Assembly: GCA_964423505.1 (NCBI GenBank)
Contig: CAYREX010000004.1
Span: forward strand, 62,001-126,000
Origin: CAYREX01 sp964423505
Lineage (GTDB): Bacteria > Fermentibacterota > Fermentibacteria > Fermentibacterales > JCC-6
Direction: 5' to 3'
Length of the DNA: 64,000 bases
The notes under the pieces were generated by a model, which was given only the letters and a program-made list of their open reading frames with translations, did no database searches and had not been told where the DNA came from. How positions within the stretch are numbered: position 1 is the stretch's first letter; each line of letters starts with the position of its first letter. Both the position numbers and the translations under genes were made by a program. Positions 61,592 to 64,000 of the stretch are shown here, one piece after another.

Positions 61592-62260
61592 CTACTCCTC
61601 CGGCTCCTCCTCGGGGAGGTCCGCCTCCGGTGCGCCCTCCTCCGGTACGACGCCCTCCTCGAGCTCCTCCTCGGCCTCCTCCTCCAGCATCGCCTTGGTC
61701 ACTGTGGGAGCGACCACCGTGGCTATCACGAGACTGTGGTCCATGTCCACCGAGATGCCCTCCGGGAGGTCTATCTCGGAGATGTGGATGGAGTCGCCGA
61801 TGTCCAGGTCCGCCACGTCGACTCTGATGACCGAGGGTATGTCCCTGGCCCTGACCCTGACCACCAGGCTGTGGAGGATGTGCTCGAGAACGCCGCCACC
61901 GACCAGCACGCCTCGTGGCGTGCTCTCGAGGTGTACGTGGACCGGCACCGAGACTATCTGGTCCGGCGAGACCCTGAGGAAGTCGAGGTGCAGTGGCCTG
62001 TCCGAGAGGATGTCCCACTGCACGTCCTTGACTATGGCCGTTATCGGCGCCTTCCCTTCGGCGACCAGGTTGATTATCCCGGTCGAGGTGGAGTAGCCGA
62101 TGACGTCCATGAACTGCTTCTCGTCGACCGCGGCGCAGATCTCCTCTCCGCCCCGACCGTAGACGACGGTGGGGATACTCCCGGACCTCCGCAGCCTCCT
62201 CGAGACCCTGGAGCCGAACTCGGTTCTCTCCACCAGCGTTAGGTTCTTCTTGCCAGGCAT
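61592..62260 (-). CDS. rplY: 50S ribosomal protein L25 (CTC family)
   Basis: 222 residues from ATG 62260 (AAAGGAT upstream); earlier in-frame starts lie in the tRNA region. NLTLVERTEFGSRVSRRLR and SGSIPTVVYGRG are the L25 N-terminal 5S-rRNA-binding domain; the second TL5-like domain follows (VPVHVHLESTPRGVLVGGG; DIPSVIRVDVADLDIGDSIHI). The C-terminal tail is highly acidic (EEEAEEELEEG...). Binds 5S rRNA in the large subunit. Confidence 0.95.
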   Translation of the reverse strand: MPGKKNLTLVERTEFGSRVSRRLRRSGSIPTVVYGRGGEEICAAVDEKQFMDVIGYSTSTGIINLVAEGKAPITAIVKDVQWDILSDRPLHLDFLRVSPDQIVSVPVHVHLESTPRGVLVGGGVLEHILHSLVVRVRARDIPSVIRVDVADLDIGDSIHISEIDLPEGISVDMDHSLVIATVVAPTVTKAMLEEEAEEELEEGVVPEEGAPEADLPEEEPEE

Positions 62261-62296
62261 TACTATATCCTTTCTTCCCTCACCGGTACCGACCGA

Positions 62297-62372
62297 TGGC
62301 TGGGGCGGGAGGACTCGAACCTCCAAATGCAGGATCCAAAGTCCTGTGTCTTACCAGTTTGACGACGCCCCA
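62297..62372 (-). tRNA. tRNA-Gln (anticodon TTG)
   Basis: 76 nt including an encoded CCA. Acceptor stem TGGGGCG/CGCCCCA with discriminator G; anticodon stem CAGGA/TCCTG enclosing CTTTGGA (anticodon TTG, decodes CAA/CAG); T-arm GGAGG-TTCGAGT-CCTCC. Its first 22 bases overlap the ispE coding end. The order ispE, tRNA-Gln, rplY, pth suggests one transcript processed by RNases. Confidence 0.93.
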
Positions 62373-63229
62373 GCTGATGGCAGCGACCTGCAGACCGTGC
62401 TCCTTGTGCCGGCCGGCAGGCTGCTCGAGAAGCTACCCGCATCCGATCCGCTCCCGAACAGGGCGAAGAGCGTGGAGCCGGAGCCGGAGAGCCCCCATGG
62501 GACCTCGGCCGACTCTAGCAGGGAAGCCGCCTCGGCTATCCCCGCCCTCTTCTCCACCAGCAGCGGAAGGAAGTCGTTGTCCAGCGGATACGGGAAAGGC
62601 TTACCCTCATGCCATACTGCTGACGAGGCAGGATAATGCCGAATGCCGGCGCTGCTTGTCAAGGAATCGCCCCTCCTGCTCTCGTCGAGCATGGCGTAAG
62701 CCTCGGCAGTCGAGACCCGCACCTCCGGGTGGATGAGCACCGCGTGGAAGGAGAGGGGCCGCAGGTGCGTCAGCCTCTCCCCCCTTCCCTCCACGAGGGC
62801 GCAGCCGCCCGAGAGGAAGAAGGGCACGTCGCTCCCGAGCATGCAGGCCAGCCGGTGGAGGTCCGGCCGGGCCCCCGTCATCCTGGAGAGGGCGGAGAGG
62901 ACGCAGGCGGCGTCGGAGCTCCCTCCGCCGAGACCCGCCCGGCTCGGAATCCTCTTCCGGAGACGTATGACGACGTCCATGTCCAGTCCGGTCTCCTCCA
63001 GGAAGAGCACGGCCGCCACCAGCGCAGTGTTGTCGGCGCCGCCGGGGACCTCGGCCGAGTCGCACTCCAGCTCGGCGTTTCCGGAGCCCCGGGTGACCAC
63101 GATGTCCAGGCTGTCGCAGAGGTCCACCGTGTGCATGACGCTCCTGATGTCGTGGTAGCCGTCCTCGCGGATACCGAGCACCGAGAGTCCGAGGTTGAGC
63201 TTCGCCGGGGCCGCGAAGGTCAGCCTCAG
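62351..63229 (-). CDS. ispE: 4-diphosphocytidyl-2-C-methyl-D-erythritol kinase
   Basis: 292 residues from CTG 63229; the first standard start, GTG 63181, would delete the conserved N-terminal APAKLNLGLSV strand. GGGAGAT on the minus strand is spaced for the CTG. Other motifs are IREDGYHDIRSVM and the GHMP-kinase ATP loop PSRAGLGGGSSDAA, then GSDVPFFLSGG and GLSGSGSTLFALF. It phosphorylates CDP-ME in the non-mevalonate isoprenoid pathway. The stop codon (TAA) lies inside the tRNA-Gln gene. Confidence 0.92.
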   Translation of the reverse strand: MRLTFAAPAKLNLGLSVLGIREDGYHDIRSVMHTVDLCDSLDIVVTRGSGNAELECDSAEVPGGADNTALVAAVLFLEETGLDMDVVIRLRKRIPSRAGLGGGSSDAACVLSALSRMTGARPDLHRLACMLGSDVPFFLSGGCALVEGRGERLTHLRPLSFHAVLIHPEVRVSTAEAYAMLDESRRGDSLTSSAGIRHYPASSAVWHEGKPFPYPLDNDFLPLLVEKRAGIAEAASLLESAEVPWGLSGSGSTLFALFGSGSDAGSFSSSLPAGTRSTVCRSLPSAGASSNW

Positions 63230-63233
63230 AGCT

Positions 63234-64000
63234 TCATCTCCCGGGACCGGGGTACGCCGCCAGGACGAAGATTACCGTGGCTATCCAGAGAAGGAGGTTC
63301 ACGAGGGTCGGCCTGTCGGAGACCATCAGCCTGTCGGGGCTGCCGCCGTGACCCTTTATCCTGACAAGGTAGAGGTACCTGAAGACCCCGTAGACGACGA
63401 ACGGGACCGTGACCCAGAGCTTGGTCGATACGATGTGCAGCGTCCTCGGGCTCACGGTGTAGATGGAGTAGCCGATGATGGCGGAAGCGGCTGCGATGCC
63501 CATCATCTGGTCCAGCAGGCCCGGGCTGTACTCCTCGAGTATCTTCCTGTGCCCGGCGGCGTTCTCGCCGAGCGAGACCACCTCGTAGCGCCTCTTGGCG
63601 AAGGCCAGGAAGATGGCCAGGAAGAACGTACAGACGATGAGCCAGTGAGAGATGGAGACCCCCTCGAAACCGGCGTCCATGGCCAGGGTCACACCCGCGA
63701 TGGCCCGGAGGACGAAGCCCATCGCTATGACCAGGGCGTCCAGTATCACCATGTGCTTCAGGTGGAACGAGTAGAAGACCTGCATCACGAGGTAGCCGGA
63801 GACTATCGCGCAGTATGTGGGAGCGAGAACCGCCGAGACTCCGATTACGAGCGCCGCCAGACCGGCCGAGACCGCCGCCGCGACCGGTACGGGGACGAAA
63901 CCGGCCGCTATCGGCCGGTGTCTCTTCTCCGGGTGGTAGCGGTCCCTCTCCCGGTCGGCTATGTCGTTCAGGAGATAGACCGAGCTCGAGGCCAGGCAGA
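63234..64000 (-). CDS. UbiA-family prenyltransferase, decaprenyl-phosphate phosphoribosyltransferase-like (N-terminus outside window)
   Basis: The frame stays open to base 64000, so the start lies beyond the window; the ATG at 63788 is internal. The visible upstream part contains the polyprenyl/metal-binding motif NDIADRERDRYHPEKRHRPIAAG-type signature (NDIADRERDRYHPEKR then HRPIAAG), typical of the UbiA branch that makes decaprenylphosphoryl-5-phosphoribose for arabinose donors. About six further membrane helices follow. It ends four bases before ispE; the organism may therefore have a DPA-like glycan precursor route, which is inference. Confidence 0.85.
   Translation of the reverse strand, partial: CLASSSVYLLNDIADRERDRYHPEKRHRPIAAGFVPVPVAAAVSAGLAALVIGVSAVLAPTYCAIVSGYLVMQVFYSFHLKHMVILDALVIAMGFVLRAIAGVTLAMDAGFEGVSISHWLIVCTFFLAIFLAFAKRRYEVVSLGENAAGHRKILEEYSPGLLDQMMGIAAASAIIGYSIYTVSPRTLHIVSTKLWVTVPFVVYGVFRYLYLVRIKGHGGSPDRLMVSDRPTLVNLLLWIATVIFVLAAYPGPGR

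Overview
This is a GC-rich (clearly above 60% by eye), densely packed bacterial chromosomal window with about 50 protein genes, one tRNA and no rRNA, phage or CRISPR. The envelope proteins point to a Gram-negative member of the FCB superphylum, probably an uncultured candidate phylum: a TonB-dependent receptor with an N-terminal carboxypeptidase-regulatory-like domain, a PorV/PorQ-family protein, two GWxTD-domain proteins, and secreted proteins ending in FlgD/T9SS-type C-terminal domains. This placement is inferred from gene families. Isoleucine is written as ATC or ATA and almost never ATT, which is unusual for such GC-rich DNA.

Layout. 1-5.2 kb: a trehalose-phosphatase/GH65 fusion (cut by the window start), a baeRF-type protein, a small protein and an outer-membrane barrel. 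5.2-12.1 kb: a tightly overlapping operon tilS-hpt-ftsH-folE-folP-cdaA followed by a degenerate isoprenyl-synthase-like gene. 12.1-15.8 kb (minus): an amidohydrolase and priA. 15.9-22.8 kb: an active/inactive pair of M16 peptidases, a lipoprotein and a heterodimeric ABC exporter. 22.9-27.1 kb: two divergent membrane-anchored TIR proteins, one with an extracytoplasmic GATase-like domain and one with an FGE-fold domain, and a TPR/LOG-like/cyclase-like protein. 28.0-39.6 kb: the glycine cleavage genes gcvT-gcvH-gcvPA-gcvPB run directly into an uncharacterised module: PH-like membrane protein, small protein, MutL-family ASKHA ATPase, barrel/KOW-like protein, DUF6754 protein and three more membrane proteins. 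40.0-55.0 kb: a TonB receptor, ExbB, two ExbD, TonB, then secreted, PorV-like, GWxTD and lipoprotein genes. 55.1-56.0 kb: a REP-associated (Y1/HUH) transposase between short inverted repeats. 56.0-64.0 kb: a beta-propeller lipoprotein, murA (catalytic Cys replaced by Asp), a DEDDh exonuclease, a Met-rich lipoprotein, then on the minus strand a UbiA-type prenyltransferase (cut by the window end), ispE, tRNA-Gln, rplY and pth.

Gene expression features recur. Neighbouring genes often overlap by 1-4 bases (ATGA, GTGA, TAATG). Four genes seem to start at CTG behind a well-placed Shine-Dalgarno sequence. Four genes have a -10-like hexamer 6-7 bases before the ATG and no Shine-Dalgarno, suggesting leaderless mRNAs. 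Gene ends often carry perfect GC-rich hairpins without a U-tract.

The two places most likely to hold undescribed biology are the MutL/DUF6754 membrane module (32.3-39.6 kb) and the membrane TIR pair next to the TPR/LOG/cyclase protein (22.9-27.1 kb).
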